The notes: generated from the letters alone by a model not told the origin. A stretch of 64,000 nt of DNA from Lepidodermella squamata (GCA_047495785.1 JBLDXI010000029.1:3100001-3164000); one strand, 5' to 3'. Shown: positions 24,097 through 34,619, numbered from the stretch's first letter. Program-made: numbers and translations.

Positions 24097-24374
24097 TGTT
24101 GGGTTCTTGCCAAAATGATCGTGAGAAGTGACACATAAAAATGACCTAATTAATAACCTCATTTCTCAGGCTCTACTTACAGCATCATAACTACTAACCG
24201 TTGCAACTAACATTTAGAGAAACCAAATTTGTATTCGAAATCGGATTTACTGTGCCAAATCATACTTACCAAATTGCTTATTAATTCCACTAATTCGCGA
24301 TTTACTAATTAGGGGTTTATATGAATAAAATTTCATTTTGAAGTTTAATCGACTTTTGTGATCGAGTCTCAACA
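24097..24374 (+). repeat. 3' LTR
   Basis: 278 bases, nearly identical to the 5' LTR. The purine-rich GCGGTGAAGG just before it (24087-24096) would serve as a weak polypurine tract. Confidence 0.95.
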
Positions 24375-24379
24375 CCAGG

Positions 24380-26063
24380 TTAACATTTTCGAATTAAGCT
24401 GAAACGAATTTACCGAACTGGAAATCATCGAAAACTTCCCGAATTTCTACAAGGCGAGGAGCCAATTGCTAGAAACTGGGAAATACCGGAACGCTGAAAT
24501 TTCGCTTACTGATAGCTCGAAAACTACTTGTTCCTCTACTCGGTCGAATGAGAATTCGGGAAATACGATTGAAGGCGTTGCGTTGTTTTGTGTTGGGCTG
24601 GGAATGAAGTTCTGTGGTCGCTTGGGAAATGAGCTTTTCAAAAGATTTCCGATTGCAAAAAACGTGACCCGTAAAGCTGAGCTGGTTTTCAACTTATCGA
24701 TGATACGAAACCACTGCCCCGACTCCCGATTGCACTGCGACTCTAGCGGAGATGGTAGAATTCCCCAAAGCCAGCGATTCTTCCCCAGTACTCAATCTGA
24801 AAACAGCATGTCCGCGCGCTTCCCGCGATCGCTTCCCAAAAACCAATTGAGATCCTTTACAAATTCCTCGCGGATGAATCCCTGTGCGACGGCATTAAGG
24901 AGTTCATGAGGTTTTATCTCATGAACTCTCTGAAAACTCATTGAGAGAGCATCGTCGAGAGCATGTGGGCTGTGTTGGATCGCCATGCCTCTCATGACAT
25001 GCCAATCGGCGAGGCAGCAGTGGCCAAAGAACTATTCCTTCATTGGAACGGGCCGAACCTGGCTGGGAAAAAATAAGATCTGTTAATTAAATCAGCGTTG
25101 AATAGGCATTTTTCGAATGAGCCGTGGCATTTCCAACGTCGATCAGGCGATTCTCGAATTTCGTAAAACAAGTTCGTCGACCGAATTGTTAAAGAGGAAG
25201 GGCGAATCTAATTTTGATGAAATGACAAACGGCAAAGGAAAAGCCCTCAAAGAGGCGAGGAGAGTTGAGTGAAAAATAAAACTGATATCTGATTTGGATT
25301 AGTTAAACAGTTGATTTATTAAAATTTCGATTCCCCATTCAAACTTCCCACAAAAAGAGGGTTCACAGTCCTAAAACTTCCCACCATCAAAGGTGGCACG
25401 GTGGTACACTTTTTGCAGCCCTGGTCGTGTTACCCCAAACTAAGTTCTCAGTTATCGAATCTGAATATTAGGTAATGAAAGCTGTGCTCCTGTTCTTGGT
25501 GGAAAGAGGCGGGGTTCTTTGTTCTGTCATCGAAAATACATTATTCGAGGAAAAATATATTGAGAGTGGAAAATAAGTAATTCCGCATGAAAAGAGATAA
25601 CATTTTTATTATTCCGATAGATTCCGACGGTGTTTTGTTCCGCGTAATAGAGACGTTGTTCCGGTAGAAATATTTACGGCCCTTGCTTCGAGCCTCGCAT
25701 TTCTAGCTATTTTTTCGTACCCTGCTGAAGATAACATGTGAGCAGGCAAATGACTACGCAAGGGCGATCGAATCATGTAATTCACATATTGAATTCGCAC
25801 CAAATCAGCTGCATTGCTATCAGGTTGCGACGGCATTAGCTCAGCCGTAACAAGAAAAAACGACTCAGATTCAAATCAAGAAAAACCATTTTCCAGCTTT
25901 GAGCTTTGAGTGAACTTGTTTTATTCTGATGTTGGAGACACAGCGACACAGTACATAGTACCCATAATCGTAGAATTCGAACAACGTTATAAGGTAGTGG
26001 ACGCCTTAACGTTTCACCATAAAAAGCTATGCAACAATAATGATCTTAATGCCATATGCCATA
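24380..26063. other. Intergenic, no convincing gene
   Basis: Open frames here (24466-24909 plus; 24792-24995 minus; a 51-codon ATG frame at 25118 starting MSRGISNVDQ) lack domains, signal peptides or splice partners. Some may be remnants of an old element, but I cannot name one. Confidence 0.4.
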
Positions 26064-26255
26064 TACAGTGAATCCCCGATTCGGCGTCCTTCTATTTTCC
26101 GTCTACGGGAAATCCGGGTATGAAGATGAAAAATCTTCATTTTTCCCCGCAGCATAGCATTGCATGTAAATTGACCCGGATTATCCGTCTTTTCGGATTT
26201 CCCGCCCGATTTGTTGGCCGGCCCGTAGATGACGCCAAATCGGGGTTTCACTATA
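26064..26255. mobile_element. pogo/Tigger-like MITE with TA target duplication
   Basis: About 188 bases between TA dinucleotides. The left end CAGTGAATCCCCGATTCG and the right end, whose complement reads TAGTGAAACCCCGATTTG, form terminal inverted repeats of about 24 bases with few mismatches. CAGTGAAACCCCG-like ends and a TA duplication are typical of pogo/Tigger-class elements. The interior has a second, imperfect inverted pair (GGGAAATCCGGG and its partner). Non-coding. Confidence 0.8.
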
Positions 26256-28069
26256 GTTATATTCGTCCTGACTTGGAGGTTGAATTTCCCGTTAAATGAA
26301 GGAAAACTTCTCTTGTGATAATTTTGTCTGTTCTACATTTCGTTTTTTTCATGTTCGAAAAAAATGAAGCTCGACAATAGACAATTTTAATTAGTCGCGA
26401 CGAGTGCGAGTCTTTGCGTCAACTTACACTATCGTTGAATTAATAATCTCAAACATTTTTTTATCCACGCTGCTGGCTGGGGTTTTGTCACGACCAGGCG
26501 GGCTAAACGGACGGCTTGCGTGAGCCGGCGGCCGCGTCAATTTCGTATTAACGGCGCTATCTGTCAACTCATCCAGACAGCCACTCTATAACATCAGGGC
26601 AGCATTTTTAGTTTATTTGAAAGTAGATAATACAGCAACAACGTGATACTATAGGGATCAAATACAAAATAGTAAAAACGGTGAATCTCTTCAAACATTC
26701 TGTAGACATCCATTCACGTCAGGGCAATTATGTAAAGAAAAAAAATTAAATAATAAAAAAATATCAGACAATGGACAAAATTGAAAGAAACAAATGTGAG
26801 TTCATTCCAAAATACAATAATTTAATAATTGATGATAAGCACCAATCGTTTGCACGGCCTGTAAATCGAGGAGGTAAAATTTACAGATAACAAGACAATT
26901 GTGCGAGTTCGCCAATGAGTCACTAATTCGAAGAATCAGATGTGCGAAAAGAGCAATAACACAAAGAGCAGTATGACATACCGTATTCCCTTGCAAACTG
27001 TGGCAGCCAATATAAAAGGTGGCACATCAACAATTGTCTGACAAAATCCCTCATAAGTATCATGACCTTCCTGGTCTTCCGAGCCCCAGCAGCCCACGTC
27101 GGGTTCCGATTCGGGAAATTTTAAACAAGCTATGAAAAAAATTATTACAAATGTTTGAAGTTAAAATTGGAAAGAACGAAGCTTTCATAAGCCTTGGGAG
27201 TCTCCATTGAGTTTCAAAATCACATTGGATGCTCATCGCGATGCCATTACCGCGATAATCATCTTAATTGAAAAATTAAACGTTCCCCAACTTTCCCTAT
27301 CCATTATTGGCACGCCTTTGTCCCCCGGGCATAGTTGTATACCAGTTCTCTTCTTCTATAACGGCAGTGCTACTGTTTGCATGTGAATACGGAAAGAGGA
27401 AAACGGGCTAAGAGCCGCGAAAAAAGATTGGATCAATTCTACCCTGAATGTGATGCTTGGTGCAGAAAAGTTTGAAAAATCCCAGATTTCAACGGTGTGT
27501 CTGTACGTGCAACAGCGATTTTGCGCAAAAGACGTACCACAAAAACACTTTCAAAAAAATGTTTGCAAAAACGAATTTTCCTCAATGAAAATAACATAGC
27601 AGTAGTCATGGTATAGTAATAGTAGCATTAGTAGTTAGTAGTATAAAGTATAAATCAAAATCCTGTTACTACTATATCATTTTTATAAGAGATAACGTGA
27701 CTGCGTTATATTCGTTATATGTTATTTTCATTGAGGATTGGAACTTGCTACAAACATCTCGTTTGTGCAATGTCTTTTGTGCAAGTACCAAGTAAATCAT
27801 TACAACATATAAGGATTTTCTCCGAAGATTCATTCGAGCTCATGGCCGAAATATTTTTCTTCTTAATATTCAATCTTCGCTTAATATTTTTGTTTAATTG
27901 TGTTAATGTATGCATTTTGATCTCCCCTATAAGTGGACAGTCTCTTCGGAAACATCCGCCCAGACCAAGATAATTCTATTTGATGCCGAGGAATTTTCGA
28001 TCTGAAATGCGCTATAATTAACGGCCACTAACCAAATTCAAATGTTCACACAAAAAGTAATAATCCTGT

Positions 28070-28477
28070 GAAGTTAAATTATCGCAAATGAAAGCTGGAG
28101 TGTGTTGTTTGTCTGTCAGAACCACCTGGAGTTTTTTACATGTCACATGATTGATAGCGCATTTTTTTCGCCCCAGAAGACGAAAGTCTATACATCATTA
28201 ACATAGTTCGTATTCATTCGAATAATCACGCGCGTAACCTTGCATCGATTTCTTGTTATTTGCTTTCACTGATATATTTCGATGAAGATTCAAAATACCT
28301 CGACAGCTTTAAATCGTTAAAGATTCCCCGTCTCAACATCACAGTTCTTAGAACCTTCGGAAGTTTCATAACGAATAAGGTAGTTGATGCGAAGTGCTTC
28401 TGACAAAAAGGCGGCACAGATATAAATTCCCGTCGAAATCGCGCTTCGGGAATAACAGTCTTCTTGAATCTTTTTCT
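28070..28477 (+). promoter_or_regulatory. Conserved promoter of cysteine-rich gene, copy 2
   Basis: Counterpart of the 17.3 and 39.2 kb promoters, with the GTGAAGTTAAAT, CGCCCCAGAAGACGAA and CATTCGAATAATCACG blocks in the same order. TATAAAT at 28421-28427 lies 57 bases before the ATG. Confidence 0.6.
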
Positions 28478-29747
28478 ATGGCTTACTTTACTCTGACGAT
28501 TCTCGCTGCCGCCTGTGCTGCTGTTACAGCCTGCCCAGCTTCGACAACTACGACTCCGTGCCCAACTGGCTCCACTTGCTCATCGGGTCAAAGCTGTCTG
28601 AACACGGCCAACCCATGCTCCACTGGCTCTGCCTGCCAAACAACAGCAAACACCTGCGACGCCTCAACTAACAATTGCGTCGCTAAAACTGCCGATCAGT
28701 GCGCAACAAGTGGCCAGACGTGCCAGACTTCTACGGTAATTTTATGAGCATTTTGGATCGAAGTTGATCGGGTACTCAATTTCATAGCCAGCCCCATAAT
28801 CCACTATTTGCGCAACCATTTTCGATTACACGATTTTATTCGGGAAAAATAAGCTATTTCCAAAATAAACCTCCAAATAAACGCAAAAAACCCGGTGTAC
28901 ATTATCCAGCCGAAACCGATGCATCAAGTTTGAAATTTTCACCCGTACACTTTGAAGCCAGTTTTCTCAGCAACCATGAGCCGGCCTTCAAAGTGGTAAC
29001 GAAATCTCATAATGTCAGGCGTTTCGCCAAACCCCGCTTTTCACTTGAAGCTCATTTACTTTTAATTTAGAGGGATCGTGCCCGTTTTGAGTATTTTTTA
29101 TCAGTATTTACCTCGACCCTCCTCTATCGTGAAATATCTAGGCTTAATGTGCAATTTTTTTCCGCGCAGTCCTCATTCATTCAATGCAACATCGCAAGTA
29201 CCCAGGTCTCCGGTTCTGCTGCCCAGACCGATATAAAGTTTTGCATGTCAAACGGAGGAGCTTGCAACTCAATTTTGACCACAGCTGCGGCCGCTTCTCC
29301 TCCCGCTAGCTTCACGACTTTCGATTTGTGCTGCGCATCCACGACCGCAACACCTGCCAACATCAGATACGAATTGCTGCCCCAAACACCCCCTGCTTCC
29401 CCTGTGCAGGTGTGCGTCGGCGCTGCAACTAGCACTCCATACATTGTCACCAGTCCTTCTACTGATTCCGCTGGTGGCATGTGCGTCCGCTTCCCGCACA
29501 CCGCTGCTCAAAGCAGAGATCAATTGATCTCTGCTACTCTGGTGAGTTACTCTCGAAATACTACAGTTTTTGATTAAATTATGGTACCGTATTGTTACAG
29601 GCTACGAAAAATCGCGTCTACGCCTTCGCATCTTTCCACGCTTGTTGTCTTGCACTTGGCAATGCTCCGGGTGCTCAGTCGGTTGGCACAGTCGCAGCTT
29701 ATGGCTTTGCTTCCTTTGACAGATGCTTTGGAACCAACATTAGCTAA
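28478..29747 (+). CDS. Cysteine-rich secreted family, member 2
   Basis: 258-residue relative of the gene at 17.7 kb. Exons 28478-28735, 29170-29541, 29601-29747, phase 0, coding total 777. The intron that splits the middle of the core in members 1, 4 and 5 is absent here, so the two middle exons are joined. Signal peptide MAYFTLTILAAACAAVTA; then an extended Cys/Thr-rich region with regular CX3-7C spacing (CPTGSTCSSGQSCL, CSTGSACQTTANTC, NNCVAK, CATSGQTC); then the core with DIKFC, FDLCCAST, VCVGAA, MCVRFPHTA, ACCLALG and a final RC. First intron 434 bases, unusually long here. AATAAA near 29864 could end the transcript. Function unknown; secretion inferred. Confidence 0.85.
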
Positions 29748-29989
29748 AAGGCGTAGCAAGAAAGTAGCAACGCCTCACTGAAAAGAATAATCAACTGATT
29801 GATGTCATCAAATATCTGATAATGCGTATTCATCATCGCTTGTATTGATGCAGTTGCATAGATGAATAAATGCAGTTGATCGGACACGTTAGCACATGTA
29901 TGTGTGCCGAGATGCCTTGTCACAATTTATTTGCTTTCTTGATCGCGTGACCGAAGAAATCACTCGATTAGGGTAATAATCTGTGTACG

Positions 29990-30398
29990 TGAAAAGTGAG
30001 CATCTATCAACCTAAAAGGCATGGCTTCATAACAGCATAATCACGAAACAGCGAAATCTTTATAACGTTTTATAGTTTCAAACCAAGAAATAAGTGAGGG
30101 TTTATTACTGGCGAGGTACAATTGTAGGCTGTGGTAATATTTATTGGAATCTATCGTCATGAGATAAAAAATTAACTTGAAAAAGAGTTGAGAATGAAAC
30201 AACAGTCAAATGTCCCTTTCGAAGAGATCGTTTTCCTTTTTTCAATTCTTCCAGCCACATTCTTTGACGAGGTTTCAGCCTCGACGCTTTCGGGATTGCT
30301 TTCCACATAAGAGGAGAGTGTGCGATGAAAAAGTTCCAAATGAAAAAATGAAACATGTTTTGGGTTGTTCTTGGTTGGAAATGATGACAAGTCATCTC
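29990..30398. repeat. Left arm of a 0.4-kb inverted repeat
   Basis: This arm, from GTGAAAAGTGAGCATCTATC to GGAAATGATGACAAG, reappears reverse-complemented at 32540-32965 with moderate divergence and small indels. Landmarks common to both are CATCTATCAACCTAAAAGGC, CATAACAGCATAATCACG, GTACAATTGTAGGCTGTGG and CAGTCAAATGTCCC. The arms flank the relic gene at 31.1 kb. Open frames within the arm are in both orientations and look like chance. Confidence 0.85.
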
Positions 30399-30564
30399 AA
30401 CTAACAGGCATTTATACTCGACAAATCAGATTTGAGCTTCGCATCAATTTAATTGAATGTTTGCTAAAACTAACTCGGAAATGCAATTAGTAATTTTCAG
30501 TCATGTGACAAGTGCAAACTATTTATTAAGAAACCAAGACACTAATTTAGACCTGAGATATTAT
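30399..30564. other. Spacer, nothing recognised
   Basis: Short AT-rich sequence between the inverted-repeat arm and the following MITE. Confidence 0.4.
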
Positions 30565-30964
30565 TACCGTACTGCCCGAAAATAATGCCAGCCTCGAATA
30601 AATGGCAGCCTCAAATAAATGTCAGAGGTTAGAGGTCGTTCGAAAGAATAAATGTCAGGCCCGAAATAAATGTCAGGTCAGTGGCGGGGACAATACTGAA
30701 GATCCCTAAAGAGGTATTTTAGCCATTTTGATTGGATATAATTTCTACTCTTGGCACTTAGAAAGGTCAGGGACCAATTTTTTGGGTAAACATACGTAGA
30801 ATCTCAGGGAAATGTATGCCATTTTGGTTATCTAGGCAATTACTTGTTTGTTCGGATAATTAAATGTCAGGCCCGAAATAAATGTCAGTCTCTTTTAAAT
30901 GTCAGAGGTTCATCAACGTTTGAAAAAAATAAGTGTCATGGTTTTTGTTCCGGGCAGTACGGTA
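30565..30964. mobile_element. TA-flanked MITE with CCGTACTGCCCG ends
   Basis: A 396-base element between TA dinucleotides. The left end is CCGTACTGCCCGAAAATAAT, and the right end is CGGGCAGTACGG preceded by TTGTTC, the complement of CCGTACTGCCCGGAACAA. Subterminal regions carry many direct repeats of AAATAAATGTCAG(G/A), with copies near both ends. TA duplication and these termini suggest a Tc1/mariner-type non-autonomous element. It ends 110 bases before the ATG of the relic cysteine-rich gene and replaces the promoter that its relatives share. Confidence 0.75.
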
Positions 30965-31074
30965 GTTCAATCATCGCAGGTAATTCGACGATCCAGACTC
31001 AAAATAAGACCAGCCAAAATGCTGTTAGACCATCAATTTTCCGGCTTCTCAAAACACTCCTCAAAACACTCACC

Positions 31075-32428
31075 ATGGCTGTTCTTGCCGCTGCTTGCAG
31101 CTCCGTTATCGCCTGCCCTCCGTCCACAACGACCACGCCGTGCCAGACCGTTTCCTCCGTTTGCTCTTCTGGTCAATCGTGTACTGCCGCTTCGTCTTCG
31201 TCTGGGGTAGCATCCACCCCGGAACTCAATGCCAAGGCACCCAGGCGTGCTCCACGGCGGTAATATCCATTCGCTAAATTATTGCCGTAATTTTATTTCC
31301 AAATTTAATGACACATCAAACCTTCCAATTGTGCACTGGCTCGACTTTCGGTACACCCATCTCTAAGACTGTCAAGCTATGCGTTTCTAACGGCCTGGCT
31401 TGCAGCGCCACTTTCGGCCCTAGCTCATTCACGGTAAGCAAGAGTATAGCCAATTCAAAGCAATAAATACCTTAAGTTGTGCTCAGCAAACCACTGCAAC
31501 TCCAACTGCCCCGAACACCTTCACATCATTTCCAGACTGTTGCGCCGCCGCAGCTCCAGCGGCGCCGAATGCCGCCAACATTCGCTACGACATCTTGCCG
31601 GGCCTCACAGCTGACGTAGCTCCAGCTCTGGCCTGCATCGGAACAGCGGATTCTACCCATTCAAGGTCACAGCTGCTACAGCCGACTCTAGTACAAAAAC
31701 TGCTAGCTGCGTTCGCTTCCCGCACACGTCCGTTGGTTCCACTAGTGTTGTTGCTACAGGAAGTGGAGTGGTAAGTTCCCATGTGATTCACCGTATTGAT
31801 CAATACCTAAAGATTTATTGTCATTGATAATTGTCATAACAGCCCACAGCTGGCTCAGTCGTGGTCTACACTTCGTACTTGGACTGCTGTCTCGGTCTAG
31901 GACAGCGCTTCTCAAACGGTGGGTGGTCGCGGGCCCTATTTCCGGGGGTCGCCGAGCCAGCTCGGGGTCGCGGGGGTCGCGCGATGATTCTGATAAAACT
32001 GAAAAACTACGACGATTTGATCAATTTTATGATCACTCTTGCAGAAATTTCTTCAAAAATAGCGTCAGCTAAAGCTCGCTTCGCTCGCATCCCACAATAT
32101 TTTGCTAAATACCGACCGAAAATGCAGCTAAGAACCTAATTAATGTAAAAGTTTCAAGAAATTTTCCGAAAAATGGATGCGAATTGGGTAATATTTTATT
32201 ACATTTACGTATTATTTCGGAATTTGCGGGACCTTTTCCTACACCCAAAAAGCCATAAAAAACTGAACAAAATCGATAGGGGTCACAGCCTGGTCAGAAT
32301 GTCCATTTTGGGGTCGCCAAGGGTCGGGTGTTGAGTAGCCCTGGAGCTCCCTTCAACAATGTTGTGAGGGTCGGGTTTACAAACGCCTATGGCCTCAGGT
32401 TGGAGCAATGCGAAGCCACCGCGCCGTA
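31075..32428 (+). pseudogene. Cysteine-rich secreted family, member 3, inactivated
   Basis: Relative of the genes at 17.7, 28.5 and 39.6 kb with all core landmarks readable: MAVLAAACSSVIACPPSTTTTPC, FQLC, TVKLC, FPDCCAAA, ACIGTA, SCVRFPHT and YLDCCLGLG. Lesions seen: a one-base frameshift at the GGGG run near 31204-31207 in exon 1; no AG acceptor between the end of exon 1 (31259) and the FQLC exon near 31325; a frameshift near 31650 in the third coding segment; and a 441-base hAT-like insertion at 31903-32343 splitting the last exon. Its final codons resume at 32344 (APFNNVVRVGFTNAYGLRLEQC). The usual TATA promoter is missing. Clearly dead as a copy of this family, though transcription is possible. 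Confidence 0.8.
31903..32343. mobile_element. hAT-like MITE inside the relic gene
   Basis: 441 bases starting CAGCGCTTCTCAAAC and ending in GTTGAGTAGCCCTG, the complement of CAGGGCTACTCAAC: imperfect terminal inverted repeats of the widespread CAG.G.TTCTCAA type used by hAT elements. Just inside are GGGTCGC-rich segments at both ends. The last-exon scrap at 41.3 kb shows the uninterrupted sequence across the same point, confirming an insertion. I do not see a clean 8-base target duplication, so either it has decayed or the exact boundaries are off by a few bases. Confidence 0.75.
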
Positions 32429-32539
32429 ATAAAATTCAAACTGGAATGCATTCGTTGGTGTAGAGAAATCGAATGGTCGATTCGAGCTCATTTCCGCAGA
32501 AAATTATTGGTACACTTAGAAACCCATGAAACCCTCGAA

Positions 32540-32965
32540 AAATAATCCGGATCATTTCCCGCCAAGAACAAGCTAAAACATGTTTCATTTTTTTCATTTG
32601 GAACTTTTTCATCGCACACTCTCCTCTTATGTGGAAAGCAATCCCGAAAGCGTCGAGGCTGAAACCTCGTCAAAGAATGTGGCTGGAAGAATTGAAAAAA
32701 GGAAAACGATCTCTTCGAAGGGGACATTTGACTGTTGTTTCATTTTCAACTCTTTTTCAAGTTAATCTTAATCTCATGACGATAGATTCAAATAAATATT
32801 ACCACAGCCTACAATTGTACCTCGCATGTAATAAACCCTCACTTATTTCTTGGTTTGAAACTATAAAACGGTTTATGGATTTCGCTGTTTCGCCGCAATT
32901 GCTGTTTCGTGATTATGCTGTTATGAAGCCGTGCCTTTTAGGTTGATAGATGATCACTTTTCGCA
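32540..32965. repeat. Right arm of the 0.4-kb inverted repeat
   Basis: Reverse-complement partner of 29990-30398, beginning near GGATCATTTCCCGCC and ending AGGTTGATAGATGATCACTTTTCGC. It contains a roughly 17-base insertion relative to the left arm (GCCGCAATTGCTGTTTCG, an echo of adjacent sequence). Together the arms could fold about 2.1 kb of sequence, including the relic gene, into a hairpin. Confidence 0.85.
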
Positions 32966-33387
32966 GATTCACCCCTTGGACCTTCGAACAATCAAGGAGG
33001 ACATAAGGGTTCTTAAACATTGCTAAGTGTTCTCTTTTTATCGATGGTAGCTTTAAGGATAGGGTCGCCCGCGACCCGCGACTTAATTCTTACCCATAGA
33101 CCGGTCTCAGTTTCAGCCGTTATTCTAGCAGTTATCGATTTGCCATCCTGCCACATTTTCTTCTAAACTGGAACATCCCAAGGCAATCCACCGCGGTGCT
33201 GCAACAACTGTTCGATGGTTGCACTTTTTGGATGAATCTGCTTGTCGGGTAGTAGCCTCGAGAGCGGGTGTTCGAAACGAAGCATGCCCTGCTCTATGAA
33301 AATCCCGACCGCAGAGTCGCTATCATAGCTTTCGCGTTCGAGCCCAAGTGCCACTTGTCGGATTGCTGAACTTGAACTGTGCTGCAA
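32966..33387 (-). pseudogene. Copied fragment of the beta-lactamase-domain gene
   Basis: A partial copy of the gene at 43.0-44.4 kb: it covers about 120 bases of its intron and the 3' part of exon 1. Landmarks are GCCGTTATTCTAGCAGTT and the translation IHPKSATIEQLLQHRGGLPWDV, against IHPELQDTTLEQLLQHRGGLPGDV in the intact gene. It stops abruptly at 33387 before the catalytic Ser-x-x-Lys region and lacks exon 2. Because intron sequence is included, the copy was made at DNA level, not by retrotransposition. It abuts the right inverted-repeat arm. Confidence 0.85.
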
Positions 33388-33414
33388 TAAAAAGGAAAAG
33401 CTGCTCGAAACTTC

Positions 33415-33965
33415 GAGGCTCTCTCAAGCAGAGGTCGTGAGGAAAAGCTACGGTCTTTTCGCCCTCGGTCTGTGTGAGGTCAGATGGAAAGGGATTGGAA
33501 AGAGGAACCTTGTAGAGGGGTCTGTCTTTCTCTACTTCGGGGAAGATCAGCATCAGGCGTCGGGCTGCTCCTCTCGAAAGATGCCGCTCACGCGCTGATT
33601 GACTGGATACCCGTCAGCGATCGCCTGATAGTCGCCATAGGTCCAGGGGTGGCACGGCAAGGTCACCATCATCCAGTGCTATGCCCTACAAATGTGGCGT
33701 CGGACGAAGAAAAGAAACCTTCCACGACATGCTTCAAGCGCAAGTAGAACATGTGCCAAGGCATGATCTTCTTATGGTCATGGGGGACTTGAACGCTAAA
33801 GTTGGATCAGATAATTCCGGCTACGAACAGTGCATGGGTAAGCACTCGCCGGGCAGCCGAAACGATAGCGGTGAGCGCTTCGTCGAATTTTGCGCAACCA
33901 ACGAACTGGTGATCGATGACAATTTGTTTCCGCACAAGGAGATTCACAAGCTCCATGTCAACCAA
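33415..33965 (+). pseudogene. LINE endonuclease (EEP) fragment, RTE/CFDP2-like
   Basis: Translations in shifting frames match the apurinic-like endonuclease of non-LTR retrotransposons: ...GVGLLLSKDAAHALIDWIPVSDRLI, then HDLLMVMGDLNAKVGSDNSGYE, then FVEFCATNELVIDDNLFPHKEIHK. The GDLNAKVG motif carries the catalytic Asp/Asn. At least two frameshifts are needed between 33540 and 33700, and the RT domain is missing. The family is the kind annotated in animals as craniofacial development protein 2-like or RTE-clade endonuclease. Confidence 0.75.
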
Positions 33966-34109
33966 ATACCCATGTTTTTAATTAGTTTCGGCTCATCCGC
34001 CCACGAGTCCTCCACAAAAATGAATCGAGGGGGAAAAATAATACGTCTATACACGTTATTACATTCCTTTATATGTGCGTTTCTGAGTGTTTAAGATATT
34101 TTCCGGATC

Positions 34110-34612
34110 CTGCTCAAGATCACACATTCAACATTCTTATGGCGCTCCACGAGAAGGCGCCGGACGACTTCAAGTCGATGTTAAAACTGAACGATCGCAG
34201 CCACGGCTATAACTGTCGCAATTTCGAGACAATGCTCAAACCGACCTTTACGACCGAGCGCGGCCAACTTAGCCTGTCTTACAGAGGCCCGCATTTGTGG
34301 AATGAAATGCCCTCGGTCGTTCACGACGCGCAGTCTGCAAAGGCGTGTCGCGAAGCTGCCTAGGCACATTTTTACGCCACAAAAGCCACACAACCATAGT
34401 CAATAATTATATTCGGTTTTTTCCTCAATTTGTTGTGTCTGATTCTGTTGTTGGACTTACTACAATTGCATCGCACTTTCGAAATTTAATGTCATCTGAT
34501 TTGTCCTATGCCTCTGCACTCTGTCCTACGATTATATGTTTCTCTTTCATTCAACTTGCTAAGCTGCCCTCTTCTGGGCGATATGGCTTCTAAATAAATG
34601 AAAAATAAATAA
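34110..34612 (+). pseudogene. LINE 3' end fragment with A-rich repeat tail
   Basis: A second non-LTR scrap. The translation LSYRGPHLWNEMPSVVHDAQSAKACREAA resembles the C-terminal SGPKLWNSLP block found after the RT in Jockey/CR1-group elements. The coding frame is followed by about 200 bases of 3' UTR and a tail of AAATAAAT-type units (34592-34612). The tail pattern is usual for a retrotransposed 3' end. Probably a different element from the endonuclease scrap upstream, because the 3' parts do not join in frame. Confidence 0.6.
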
Positions 34613-34619
34613 ATCAGGC

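Larger units (their letters stand above)
19618..24379 (+). mobile_element. Ty3/gypsy LTR retrotransposon with 5-bp target duplication
   Basis: Complete element: 278-base LTRs at 19623-19900 and 24097-24374, TG...CA ends (inner TGTTG/CAACA), flanked on both sides by CCAGG (19618-19622 and 24375-24379), the 5-base duplication made by a gypsy integrase. The LTRs differ at one position only (G at 19641 versus A in the 3' copy), so the insertion is recent. Internal order is primer site, gag with zinc knuckles, protease, RT, RNase H, integrase: the Ty3/gypsy order, of the kind often annotated as K02A2.6-like. It sits downstream of the first cysteine-rich gene, within duplicated terrain. Confidence 0.95.
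26290..29890 (+). repeat. Segmental duplication unit 2
   Basis: Second copy of the duplicated block, with the same ordered landmarks as the unit at 16.1 kb: TCTGTTCTACATTTCG, GCTCGACAATAGACAATTTT, CTGTCAACTCATCCAGACAGCC, AGACATCCATTCACGTCAGG, AAATATCAGACAATGGAC, then the promoter blocks and the secreted protein gene. Some segments (about 27000-28020) have no counterpart visible in unit 1. The first intron of its gene (28736-29169) resembles the first intron of the gene in unit 4, including GATTTTATTCGGGAAAAAT. Confidence 0.7.

Noticed and set aside
24466-24909. 147-codon open frame as a gene
   Set aside because: No family resemblance, no signal peptide or splice partner, and overlapping frames on the other strand are similarly open.
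29181-29523. Minus-strand open frames opposite the secreted protein gene at 28.5 kb
   Set aside because: They are antisense shadows of a well-supported exon rich in GC codons.
30141-30404. Open frames in the inverted-repeat arms as a small gene family
   Set aside because: Frames are open in several registers and both orientations and are not preserved at their ends between the two arms.
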